Assembly: GCA_964384025.1 (NCBI GenBank)
Contig: CAYLJJ010000124.1
Coordinates: 1-15,265 of the forward strand
DNA: 15,265 bases
Direction of reading: 5' to 3'
Source of the DNA: CAYLJJ01 sp964384025
Lineage (GTDB): Bacteria; Myxococcota_A; Bradymonadia; UBA7976; UBA1532
Shown here: piece by piece, positions 7,912-13,785 of the stretch
Position numbering within the stretch: the stretch's first letter is position 1
How the letters are laid out: every line of letters starts with the position of its first letter
Notes under the pieces: generated by a model
Database searches by the model: none
What the model was told of the DNA's origin: nothing
What the model saw: the letters and a program-made list of their open reading frames with translations, nothing else
Program-made: the position numbers and the translations under genes

Positions 7912-8511
7912 ATGAAGCGACTCTTCCTCCCTCTTTTCTTTACGAGCTGCAGTCTTATCCTCGATTTTGATCGCAGTTATCCTGGGGAAAAGAGCTGCAA
8001 AGAGACACCTTCCCCCTTTATATCCTCCCCTGAAAAGTGTCCTGAATTTTGTAATTGGGCGCTCTGTTGTGCTGATAGCCCCCAAGGTTTTTGTTCCGGG
8101 GATAAACTCCCAAGAGATTCTAATGATTTCCTGGTCTTTATGGAAGTATGTGTGCAGAAGTGCCTTGAGATACATCCAGATGAGATCGACTCTTGTAAAG
8201 ATCTCTTACTTTCCAGATTTGCAAATGAACTATCCGATATAGAGAATCTATTATGTTCTCGATCTACTGAGCTTTGCGGCAAGATATTATGTGACAGTGA
8301 CGACCTGTTGTTGCTCTATGCGCTTGTGTTAGAAGAACCTCCGTTGCTCGGATATCATGTTGAGATCTCGCAAGAAGATTGCGTTGGAATTTGCAACGAT
8401 TTAGAATTAAAATTTTGGCAATGTATTGGTGAAACTATGGTTTATCAAGATGATTATCTTTCCTACGACCCTCACTATATTATTCGAGATTGTTACGAAC
8501 GAACACACTGA
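7912..8511 (+). CDS. Cysteine-rich putative lipoprotein with duplicated Cys module
   Basis: Protein of 199 residues from the ATG at 7912, seven bases after the propeller stop with AGAGAG just upstream; an earlier in-frame ATG at 7837 would overlap the propeller gene and destroy the leader. The leader MKRLFLPLFFTSC is short with a non-canonical lipobox (Phe at -3), so lipidation at Cys13 is likely but not certain. There are 17 cysteines. Two halves share a spacing pattern: C47-x4-C52, C80-x3-C84-x10-C95 and C122-x4-C127, C157-x3-C161-x9-C171. This points to an internal duplication of a helical disulfide module. From about 8100 the gene is clearly more AT-rich than its neighbours, suggesting transfer or relaxed selection. 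No family is recognised. It is probably a periplasmic or surface partner of the beta-propeller lipoprotein. Confidence 0.75.
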   Translation: MKRLFLPLFFTSCSLILDFDRSYPGEKSCKETPSPFISSPEKCPEFCNWALCCADSPQGFCSGDKLPRDSNDFLVFMEVCVQKCLEIHPDEIDSCKDLLLSRFANELSDIENLLCSRSTELCGKILCDSDDLLLLYALVLEEPPLLGYHVEISQEDCVGICNDLELKFWQCIGETMVYQDDYLSYDPHYIIRDCYERTH

Positions 8512-8535
8512 TTTAATTAAAAACAACAAACAAGA

Positions 8536-9045
8536 ATGCCAATAATAAAGCCATCGATTAAGAAAAATATCGTAGTAAGCTTTGAATATATCCTCCGCAA
8601 TTCAGAGGGAAAGGTGTTGGATATCACCAAGGGCAACCCCCTCAGTTACTTACATGGCGGGAAAGGGATTGTCCCAGGGCTGACGCGGCAGATGGAGGGG
8701 CGGCGCGTAGGAGAGCGTTTTGAGGCGGTGGTCGCTCCTGCTGAGGGTTACGGTCTTAAGCAAGGGCCAGGCCCCCAGGCGATCCCCCGCGCTGCGTTTC
8801 GAGGCACCCAGGCGATCGTCAAAGGGATGCGCTTCACCACCCAGGGAGCCAATGGCAGCCGTCTCCCCGTTTGGGTTACTCAGGTGGAGCCAGAGGTGGT
8901 CTATGTCGATACCCAACATCCCCTGGCTGGTGAGACGCTGCATTTCTCCATAGAGATCATCAGCCTGCGCCGCGCGACAGCTCAGGAGCGCGCCAGCGGC
9001 CATCCTGATGATTGCGGGGCCTGTACAGGAGAATGTACAGACTGA
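8536..9045 (+). CDS. slyD: SlyD-like FKBP-type peptidyl-prolyl cis-trans isomerase
   Basis: Protein of 169 residues; SlyD-type enzymes combine an FKBP prolyl-isomerase domain with an inserted IF chaperone flap. The FKBP parts are PLSYLHGGKGIVPGLTRQME (35-54), VGERFEAVVAPAEGYG (58-73) and, after the flap (about 75-125), DTQHPLAGETLHFSIEIISL (125-144). After GH at 155-156 the tail has three cysteines (160, 163, 167), a short counterpart of the long His/Cys metal-binding tail of E. coli SlyD. No signal peptide is seen, so it is cytoplasmic. The ATG has no strong ribosome binding site and lies 24 nt after the cysteine-rich gene, so it may read from that transcript or its own promoter. A weak nickel-binding role is inferred from the tail only. 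Confidence 0.88.
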   Translation: MPIIKPSIKKNIVVSFEYILRNSEGKVLDITKGNPLSYLHGGKGIVPGLTRQMEGRRVGERFEAVVAPAEGYGLKQGPGPQAIPRAAFRGTQAIVKGMRFTTQGANGSRLPVWVTQVEPEVVYVDTQHPLAGETLHFSIEIISLRRATAQERASGHPDDCGACTGECTD

Positions 9046-9360
9046 TCGACGCTTGGTTGCTTAAGATCCAGTTCCTATCAAGGGAGGCTCTTTGGCCAAC
9101 ACCTGGATTGGAAGAAGTATCAGAGAACAGAGAGGGAGCTTAAGGATCTGAGGCATGGCATGGTCTCTATCAAAGTGCTTTCTTAGGCCATAAGAAAATC
9201 ATAAAATATTACAAACCATCGATTTAGAATGTTTTTTTTCAAAGGTTCGAGATCCATTTCCTTTAAACGCAGATGTTCGCACGAAAATTGCTAAGCCTCG
9301 CCGAGCCCAGCGCTCATTTTAATCTCATCAATGATAAACTTGAAGGGCACCGAGGCTGAG
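9046..9360. other. Gene-free gap with AT-rich centre
   Basis: Between slyD and the next lipoprotein no reading frame is credible. The right half is AT-rich and holds a hairpin (9179-9197) and a run of eight T (9232-9239) that is not preceded by a GC-rich stem, so neither is a convincing terminator for slyD. The left half has open stretches on the plus strand interrupted by stops and may be a decayed gene. An ATG at 9331 is in frame with the following gene but lacks a ribosome binding site. Confidence 0.5.
9179..9197. repeat. AT-rich hairpin after slyD
   Basis: TTTCTTA and TAAGAAA form a perfect 7-base stem around a 5-base loop. No T tract follows on the plus strand, so it is at best a weak or bidirectional transcription end for slyD. 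Confidence 0.4.
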
Positions 9361-10092
9361 ATGAAACCTGTCAAGAGCAAGACGCCAAGATATCCACAAC
9401 TCATCACCTTCCAGTCAGAGCGCAGAGAGTTACTGACTCTCCTAGCCAAAGGAGCCGCCATCCTGGGGATCTCCTCAACCCTGGGTTGCATCGTCGAGCC
9501 TGGAGAGGCTGATGCGGGGAGTATCTCTGAGGCTGACATCTTCACGGCAGGGGATGTACATCTGCCTCCCGATGCTGGTGAGCCCCCAGCCCCTGGAGGA
9601 GAGCCAGAGCCCCAGCACCCAGATGCGGGCGCGCCTCAGCCCCCAGACGCGGGCGCGCCTCAGCCCCCAGACGCAGGTGAGCCTCCCATCGCAGGAGGAG
9701 CACCTCAATATCCCGATGCTGAGATCTTTCATCGTCAAGTGCGTGTCCCAGAGCAGGGCAGCGCCTATTTTATGAATCAGACAGAGGATGGAGCCTTCTT
9801 CGAGCTGCAGTATCATCTGCTGATCGACACCCGGAGTGAGACTCTCAGCGATTCTCTTCGAGAGGAGGAAGCGGACTGGTACCGGCGCTTTAACGCTGCC
9901 TTTGAGGAGCAGAGTTTCTCCTGTCCCGATTCTGGTGCTCTCCCAAATCCCCAGGAGATGAATGAGGTGGTCACCCATCTCATCGTTCAATATGCTCGAG
10001 AACAGTACGATGAGGAGCTAGAGCCCAGAGTTCAACTCTTCTATGATGGCTGTCAACCTGAGATGCTCGCCGGTGAGGCTCCGGGTTGGTGA
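9361..10092 (+). CDS. Pro/Asp-Ala-Gly-repeat lipoprotein with Tat-like leader
   Basis: Protein of 243 residues from the ATG at 9361, which has GAGG six to seven bases upstream; the in-frame ATG at 9331 has none. The leader contains QSERRELLTLLAKGAAILG (18-36), a twin-arginine-like motif (Arg21-Arg22) followed by a hydrophobic stretch and STLGC, giving Cys43 as the likely lipidated residue. Residues about 65-120 are a flexible linker of PDAG-containing 8-residue repeats, a style common in lipoproteins of Myxococcota and relatives. The C-terminal domain (about 120-243) has only two cysteines, 188 and 231, which may pair, and aromatic-rich helices; I recognise no family. It is likely a surface-anchored protein. 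The gene is flanked by gene-free DNA and convergent to rex, so it is probably a single transcript. Confidence 0.75.
   Translation: MKPVKSKTPRYPQLITFQSERRELLTLLAKGAAILGISSTLGCIVEPGEADAGSISEADIFTAGDVHLPPDAGEPPAPGGEPEPQHPDAGAPQPPDAGAPQPPDAGEPPIAGGAPQYPDAEIFHRQVRVPEQGSAYFMNQTEDGAFFELQYHLLIDTRSETLSDSLREEEADWYRRFNAAFEEQSFSCPDSGALPNPQEMNEVVTHLIVQYAREQYDEELEPRVQLFYDGCQPEMLAGEAPGW
9619..9690 (+). repeat. 24-bp tandem repeat in lipoprotein linker
   Basis: Two near-identical 24-base units (9619-9642 and 9643-9666, one difference) and a diverged third (9667-9690) encode the PDAG-type linker. A further diverged copy begins near 9568. Being in frame and a multiple of three, the array can expand or shrink without breaking the gene. 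Confidence 0.8.
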
Positions 10093-10148
10093 GCTTCTAA
10101 GCCTTCAGAGTTCTTCAAGCCGGGATAAAAAGCTTTTAGAAAACCACC
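10093..10148. other. Convergent intergenic region between lipoprotein and rex
   Basis: The 56 bases between two convergent stops contain the palindrome AAAAGCTTTT (10127-10136) and arms TTCTAA (10095-10100) and TTAGAA (10136-10141). A bidirectional terminator is expected here by position, but no GC-rich stem with a T run is present, so I do not call one. Confidence 0.35.
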
Positions 10149-10787
10149 TCAAGAGATACGCGCCTCAAGGCGACGAGATAGGACCGCCAAGCTGGCGTAG
10201 ATCTGCGCCTTCTCGACGATGATCCCATCCTCAAGGTTTAGAGAGATGGGGGTAAAGTTCCAGATTGCTTGGATGCCTGCTTTGACCATGAGATCAGCGA
10301 CCTCCTGAGCCACGCTTGCAGGCACCGTTAAAATCCCTAAACGAATATCCAAATTCTGAGCCATCTCAGGCAGCTCATCCAGATGCCGTACTTCACGATC
10401 ATGGACAAGACAACCCACCTTAGCTGGATCGGTATCAAAAGCAGCGGCAAAGCAGATGCCATACTCATTAAAGCGATCATAGCCTAAGAGGGCTGTTCCC
10501 AAATGCCCCACACCCACTAGACAGGCACGGCTCAACTTATCCCAACCCAGGAAGCTTTGAATGCAGCGTTGTAGATCTTGGAGGTTATAACCTACGCGGG
10601 GCTTCCCTACGACTCCTGTGTAGGAGAGGTCTTTGCGCACCTGGGTGGGATCCAGCTTGAGCGCACGGGAGATATCACTTGTAGAGATGGTCCTGCGGTT
10701 TAAGCTTTCCAAGCGCTTGAGCACATGAAGATAGCATGGGAGACGGCGGAGAGTGGGCTCGGGAACAGATTGTCGATTGACCGCCAT
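10149..10787 (-). CDS. rex: Redox-sensing transcriptional repressor Rex
   Basis: Protein of 212 residues, the normal length for Rex, a dimeric repressor that leaves DNA when NADH rises relative to NAD+. The N-terminal winged helix is complete: PTLRRLPCYLHVLKRLE (11-27) and ISRALKLDPTQVRKDLSYTG (39-58), whose RKDLSY segment is diagnostic. The Rossmann domain has VGVGHLGTALL (91-101) and the C-terminal IWNFTPISL, matching the NADH and domain-swap regions. GAGGAG six bases before the ATG is a strong ribosome binding site. The gene is divergent from the SPFH gene across 108 bases. I see no match there to the Gram-positive type Rex operator (TTGTGAA with TTCACAA), so autoregulation is not evident. 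Targets are usually fermentation and respiration genes, none of which are in the window. Confidence 0.93.
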   Translation of the reverse strand: MAVNRQSVPEPTLRRLPCYLHVLKRLESLNRRTISTSDISRALKLDPTQVRKDLSYTGVVGKPRVGYNLQDLQRCIQSFLGWDKLSRACLVGVGHLGTALLGYDRFNEYGICFAAAFDTDPAKVGCLVHDREVRHLDELPEMAQNLDIRLGILTVPASVAQEVADLMVKAGIQAIWNFTPISLNLEDGIIVEKAQIYASLAVLSRRLEARIS

Positions 10788-10895
10788 GGTGTACTCCTCA
10801 GCGACTCAGGGGAGATCCCAGATTCAGATCTTGGATCAGATTTGAGATTGATCGCCCTATAGTGACTCAGGTTTCTCAGATAATGGAGAAAAATA
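10788..10895. promoter_or_regulatory. Divergent rex / SPFH promoter region
   Basis: These 108 bases must carry both promoters. On the plus strand TATAGT (10858-10863) is a reasonable -10 but has no good -35 at 17 bases; TTGGAT (10831-10836) is 21 bases away. The segment 10818-10845 repeats CAGATT/CAGATC several times, which might be a binding site. GGAG at 10884-10887 serves the GTG start of the SPFH gene. Confidence 0.4.
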
Positions 10896-12146
10896 GTGGA
10901 GAATCAATATCTCCAGCAGGTGGTGAATCAGAAAGAGGAGGTGGAGTTGGATCTGCGTCGAAAACGACGCTCGTCGGCAGCTCCTTCTCAGAGGCCCCAG
11001 AGACCCAACCTTCCAAGCTCACAATCGCAGGATGTAGAGAATGCTCCAGAGGTGCGCATCACTGGGTTTTGGCGCTTTCGTAATGTGGTCGTACCGCCTA
11101 ACGCCTATGTTGTACACACCCGACGGGGACGTAGAGAGCCCCTACATCTCGGCTTAGGGCTCTCCTTTCGCTTTGATCCAGGGCGAGACGCTTTTTTGGT
11201 GGTCCCCGCAGCGATGCAGACCATCATCATCAACGCCAACTGCATCTGCCTTGAGCGCCAGGGGATCATGGTCCAAGCCTATGTACAGTGGATCATCGAT
11301 GATTTTTCCAAGGCCTATCGCAAGTTGGACTTTGGAGATCCTCTGGAGCCGATGGGGGTGGTCAACATCCAGCTCAGAGAGCAGGCCGAGGCGACCCTTA
11401 AAGATACCATCGCCACCATGAGCATCGATGAGATCCTCTCCGACAAGCAGCCCATCATCGAGGAGCTGACGCGGCGCCTGCGGCTGGTGGCTGAGGGGGA
11501 GGAGGGCTTGGGTCTCCGCATCGTCACGGTGCAGCTCAAGGAGGCGGTGATCAGCTCTGCGCGTGTCTGGGAGATGCTCCAGAAGCCTTTTCGAGCGCAA
11601 CGGGCGCGGGAAGCTCGGCTGATCGAGCTGGAGCATCAGGGAGAGGTGCTTAAGCGGGAGAAAGCCGCTGAACAAGTCGCCGCCCGCTTGGAGATTGAGA
11701 AAGAGGCCGCCATCGCTGCGCGCCGGCGAGAGCGGGAGGGGCAAGAGTTTACCGAGGTCCAGAAAGAGCGCGAGCGCAGAGCCCTTCTTGAAGCTGAGAC
11801 GGCTGCTCGATCTGAAGAGCAGCAGAGGAAGATCTTGGAGTTAGAGACCCTCTTGGAGCGACAACGCTTGGAAGGGAAGCTCTCCCTAGAGCGCCTGCGC
11901 GCTGAAGCGAGGCTGAAGGGAGAGCGGCAGCAGCTCGAGCTGGAGCGGCTCCGTAGGGAACTGGAGAATCAGATCAGCCCCAACCTGATTCAGCTCAAGC
12001 TGATGGAGCAGCTCCCCGCCATCGCCGCCGCGCTCCCCAAGGCGGAGCACCTTCACAGCCTGCGTCTAGATGGAGGTGATGGACTCAGCGATCTCCTTCA
12101 ACGTCTCGCGGGGATCTTCAAGGCTCAAGAGAGCCCTGAGCCCTAA
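10896..12146 (+). CDS. SPFH/band-7 domain protein with long coiled coil
   Basis: Protein of 416 residues starting at a GTG with GGAG eight bases upstream; a nearby ATG at 10883 is in another frame and leads to a short unrelated peptide. Residues about 52-215 form the SPFH/band-7 fold (VPPNAYVVHTRRGRR, then IMVQAYVQWIIDDFSKAY, then LREQAEATLKDTIATMSIDE), a scaffold domain of flotillins, stomatins and prohibitins. Residues about 230-365 are a highly charged Glu/Arg coiled coil, and the C-terminal ISPNLIQLKLMEQLPAIAAA is flotillin-like. Unlike flotillins and HflK/C there is no N-terminal membrane segment or hairpin; residues 1-50 are polar and basic. It may be cytoplasmic, peripheral or recruited by a partner. 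Its 3' end overlaps the convergent PilZ gene by 4 bases. Confidence 0.85.
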   Translation: MENQYLQQVVNQKEEVELDLRRKRRSSAAPSQRPQRPNLPSSQSQDVENAPEVRITGFWRFRNVVVPPNAYVVHTRRGRREPLHLGLGLSFRFDPGRDAFLVVPAAMQTIIINANCICLERQGIMVQAYVQWIIDDFSKAYRKLDFGDPLEPMGVVNIQLREQAEATLKDTIATMSIDEILSDKQPIIEELTRRLRLVAEGEEGLGLRIVTVQLKEAVISSARVWEMLQKPFRAQRAREARLIELEHQGEVLKREKAAEQVAARLEIEKEAAIAARRREREGQEFTEVQKERERRALLEAETAARSEEQQRKILELETLLERQRLEGKLSLERLRAEARLKGERQQLELERLRRELENQISPNLIQLKLMEQLPAIAAALPKAEHLHSLRLDGGDGLSDLLQRLAGIFKAQESPEP

Positions 12147-12760
12147 ACATATTGTCGACAGAGCTTCTGCATCCCACGCCGTTCCCGCCAACCACGCAGA
12201 TGGAAAGAAACCCCCATCCCCGCTACCCGACCCTGAAGATCCAAGCGCACGACCCGCCCTCGGATATGGCGCATCACGCCTCGTTTACGATCCTCAAAGC
12301 GCAGATGAAGGTCACTGCCGGTAGGAAAGGGGCTTGGAGCGCGGATATAGGCTCCCGAGGGAGAGAGGTTGAGCACTTGCCCCTCTCGACTCCGTTGATC
12401 GTCGAAGTAGCGCACGAGTAGGTTCAGATCGATCCGATCGCTGCCTCGCGCTTGCACCGCCTCCACCGAGGCCCTCACCCGCTCTAGGATCCCAGCGATG
12501 ATGAGGGCTTCATGCGCCTCAAGGCGGACGATCACCCCCGTCTGAGTCTCTCCACAGCTCTCCCAACGCAGCCCCACCTGCTGTACCCGAGCGTAAAGAT
12601 AATGGGTCTCGCAGAGCCAGGGCAGGATCAGCTCAAGACAGATACGCGCCCCCTTAGGCATCCCCAACTTAGAGCGCAGGAAGAAGCCCCCGCTGCCCTC
12701 AGGGAGATAGCGGTCGAGGAAGTCGCTGGCGTCTCGAAGGCGATGTGTGATGATAAGCAT
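12143..12760 (-). CDS. PilZ-domain c-di-GMP-binding protein, probable tandem PilZ
   Basis: Protein of 205 residues from the ATG at 12760, chosen because AGGTGG lies three to four bases upstream; a frame to 12796 would overlap the rhomboid gene. The C-terminal domain (about 100-190) is a canonical PilZ: RGSDR (105-109) fits RxxxR and NLSPSG (131-136) fits [D/N]xSxxG, the two c-di-GMP contacts. The N-terminal half (about 15-80: GGFFLRS, GARICLELILPW) resembles a degenerate PilZ or YcgR-N-like barrel without the arginine motif. Such proteins adjust motility, exopolysaccharide or transcription to c-di-GMP. It is the last gene of the pepT-rhomboid-PilZ run. Its ribosome binding site is inside an 18-bp palindrome (see 12764-12781). 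Confidence 0.85.
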   Translation of the reverse strand: MLIITHRLRDASDFLDRYLPEGSGGFFLRSKLGMPKGARICLELILPWLCETHYLYARVQQVGLRWESCGETQTGVIVRLEAHEALIIAGILERVRASVEAVQARGSDRIDLNLLVRYFDDQRSREGQVLNLSPSGAYIRAPSPFPTGSDLHLRFEDRKRGVMRHIRGRVVRLDLQGRVAGMGVSFHLRGWRERRGMQKLCRQYV

Positions 12761-12763
12761 AAA

Positions 12764-12781
12764 CCACCTACATGTAGGTGG
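12764..12781 (-). promoter_or_regulatory. Perfect 18-bp palindrome over the PilZ ribosome binding site
   Basis: CCACCTACATGTAGGTGG is identical on both strands and lies in the 32-base gap between the rhomboid stop and the PilZ start. In the transcript it can fold into a 7-base-pair stem with a CAUG loop, whose 3' arm is the AGGUGG Shine-Dalgarno sequence three bases before AUG. The loop also contains AUG followed at once by UAG. As DNA it could be an operator; as RNA it could hold PilZ translation low until a ribosome or regulator opens it. Confidence 0.6.
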
Positions 12782-12792
12782 GCACCTTAGCC

Positions 12793-13782
12793 TCACTCTT
12801 TGGAGGGCTCAACTTTAGGCCCTATTGATGTTTGGGGAGCGCGCAGAGCCGGTTCAATGGAGCTTAAGAGCCTTAAGAGGCGCTGGGGTTTCTCCAGGCT
12901 GGCGCTGAAGAGGAGGAGGCTCGAGGGGGGCGCTGGGATCAGGTAGAGCCGACCTCGGCCCTTAAGAGGGCTCCAGATCCCGGGGCGAAGATGTTCGAAG
13001 CCCAGCGCGACGAGCTGAGCGCTGGGATCAGACCAAGTACGCCAACAGAGATAATGTAGCCCGTCGCTGTAGCTCTCTTCACAGAAGGGTAAGCTGGGTC
13101 CAGGGAGCCAGCCTCGGAGCAGGGGAGCAGCTTGACTTGTTGATGACTCCAGCTCGGGCTCTCGAAGAGCGTGTTGAAGTGCCATCAAGGCTGAACAACT
13201 CCAGAGCAGCGGGATCAGGGCACCACGCCAAGAGGGAGTGGGCAAGCGCTCTAAAAATAGTGCCAAAAGGAGCCCAGAGAGCAACCCTCCAAAGTGAGCC
13301 CAATGATCCGCGAGGGGACTAAAGCTTAGAGTGACGAGAGAGAGCAGCCAAAAGAGGATCCGGGGGCGAGACCAGGGCTCTTGGAGTAGGCAAGCGCCCA
13401 AGAGCGCGAAGACTCCGCCAGAGGCACCCATGCTCCAGGCCTCTCCAAAGTGGGCTGAGAGGGTTGAGCCTCCCAGGGCACCCAGGCCAAAGATCAACAG
13501 GAGGAACTCAGCGCCCCGTTGAGCTTGAAGTAGGCTCCCAAGGCTCCAGATCCCCAACAGGTTGGCCAGGAGATGAAAGAGGCTTTGATGAAGCCAGGTG
13601 GCGCAGATCAATCGCCAAGGTTGATCAGTCGCCAAGAGGGGGATCACCGCACCTCCCAGCCAAGCGCGCTCAAGGGGATCTCCACTGAGATCCCAAAGCA
13701 AGAGGGACCAGAGGAGCAGGAGCAGGCTGAGGCTCAGAAGCATCCAGTGAGCCCCAAGCCTCTTTTGATCATTGGCGATCAA
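12793..13782 (-). CDS. Rhomboid-family intramembrane serine protease
   Basis: Protein of 329 residues if translation starts at the TTG at 13782, three bases after the pepT stop; an ATG at 13743 (316 residues) is the alternative, and neither has a strong ribosome binding site. Rhomboids cleave within transmembrane helices of substrates. The catalytic dyad is Ser121 in GASG (119-122) and His163 in DHWAHFGG (159-166); the conserved TWLHQSLFHLLANLLG (62-77) supplies His65, His70 and Asn74. About six hydrophobic helices span residues 14-200. The last 125 residues (about 205-329) are soluble-looking, with two cysteines (CEES, YLCW), and have no counterpart in minimal rhomboids. The gene is coupled to pepT and followed by the PilZ gene. 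Confidence 0.9.
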   Translation of the reverse strand: MIANDQKRLGAHWMLLSLSLLLLLWSLLLWDLSGDPLERAWLGGAVIPLLATDQPWRLICATWLHQSLFHLLANLLGIWSLGSLLQAQRGAEFLLLIFGLGALGGSTLSAHFGEAWSMGASGGVFALLGACLLQEPWSRPRILFWLLSLVTLSFSPLADHWAHFGGLLSGLLLALFLERLPTPSWRGALIPLLWSCSALMALQHALREPELESSTSQAAPLLRGWLPGPSLPFCEESYSDGLHYLCWRTWSDPSAQLVALGFEHLRPGIWSPLKGRGRLYLIPAPPSSLLLFSASLEKPQRLLRLLSSIEPALRAPQTSIGPKVEPSKE

Positions 13783-13785
13783 GTT

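Noticed and set aside
8650..9003. Long minus-strand open frame inside slyD
   Set aside because: It is the shadow of a strongly recognisable plus-strand gene in GC-rich sequence.
9179..9239. Hairpin plus T8 run as a slyD terminator
   Set aside because: The stem is AT-only and the T run lies more than 30 bases after it, so the two do not form an intrinsic terminator.
10093..10148. Bidirectional terminator between the lipoprotein gene and rex
   Set aside because: Only AT-rich palindromes with no GC stem are present, and the long arms would leave a 35-base loop.
10788..10895. Rex operator for autoregulation
   Set aside because: No sequence resembling TTGTGAA followed by TTCACAA is present; the CAGATT repeats have no known link to Rex.
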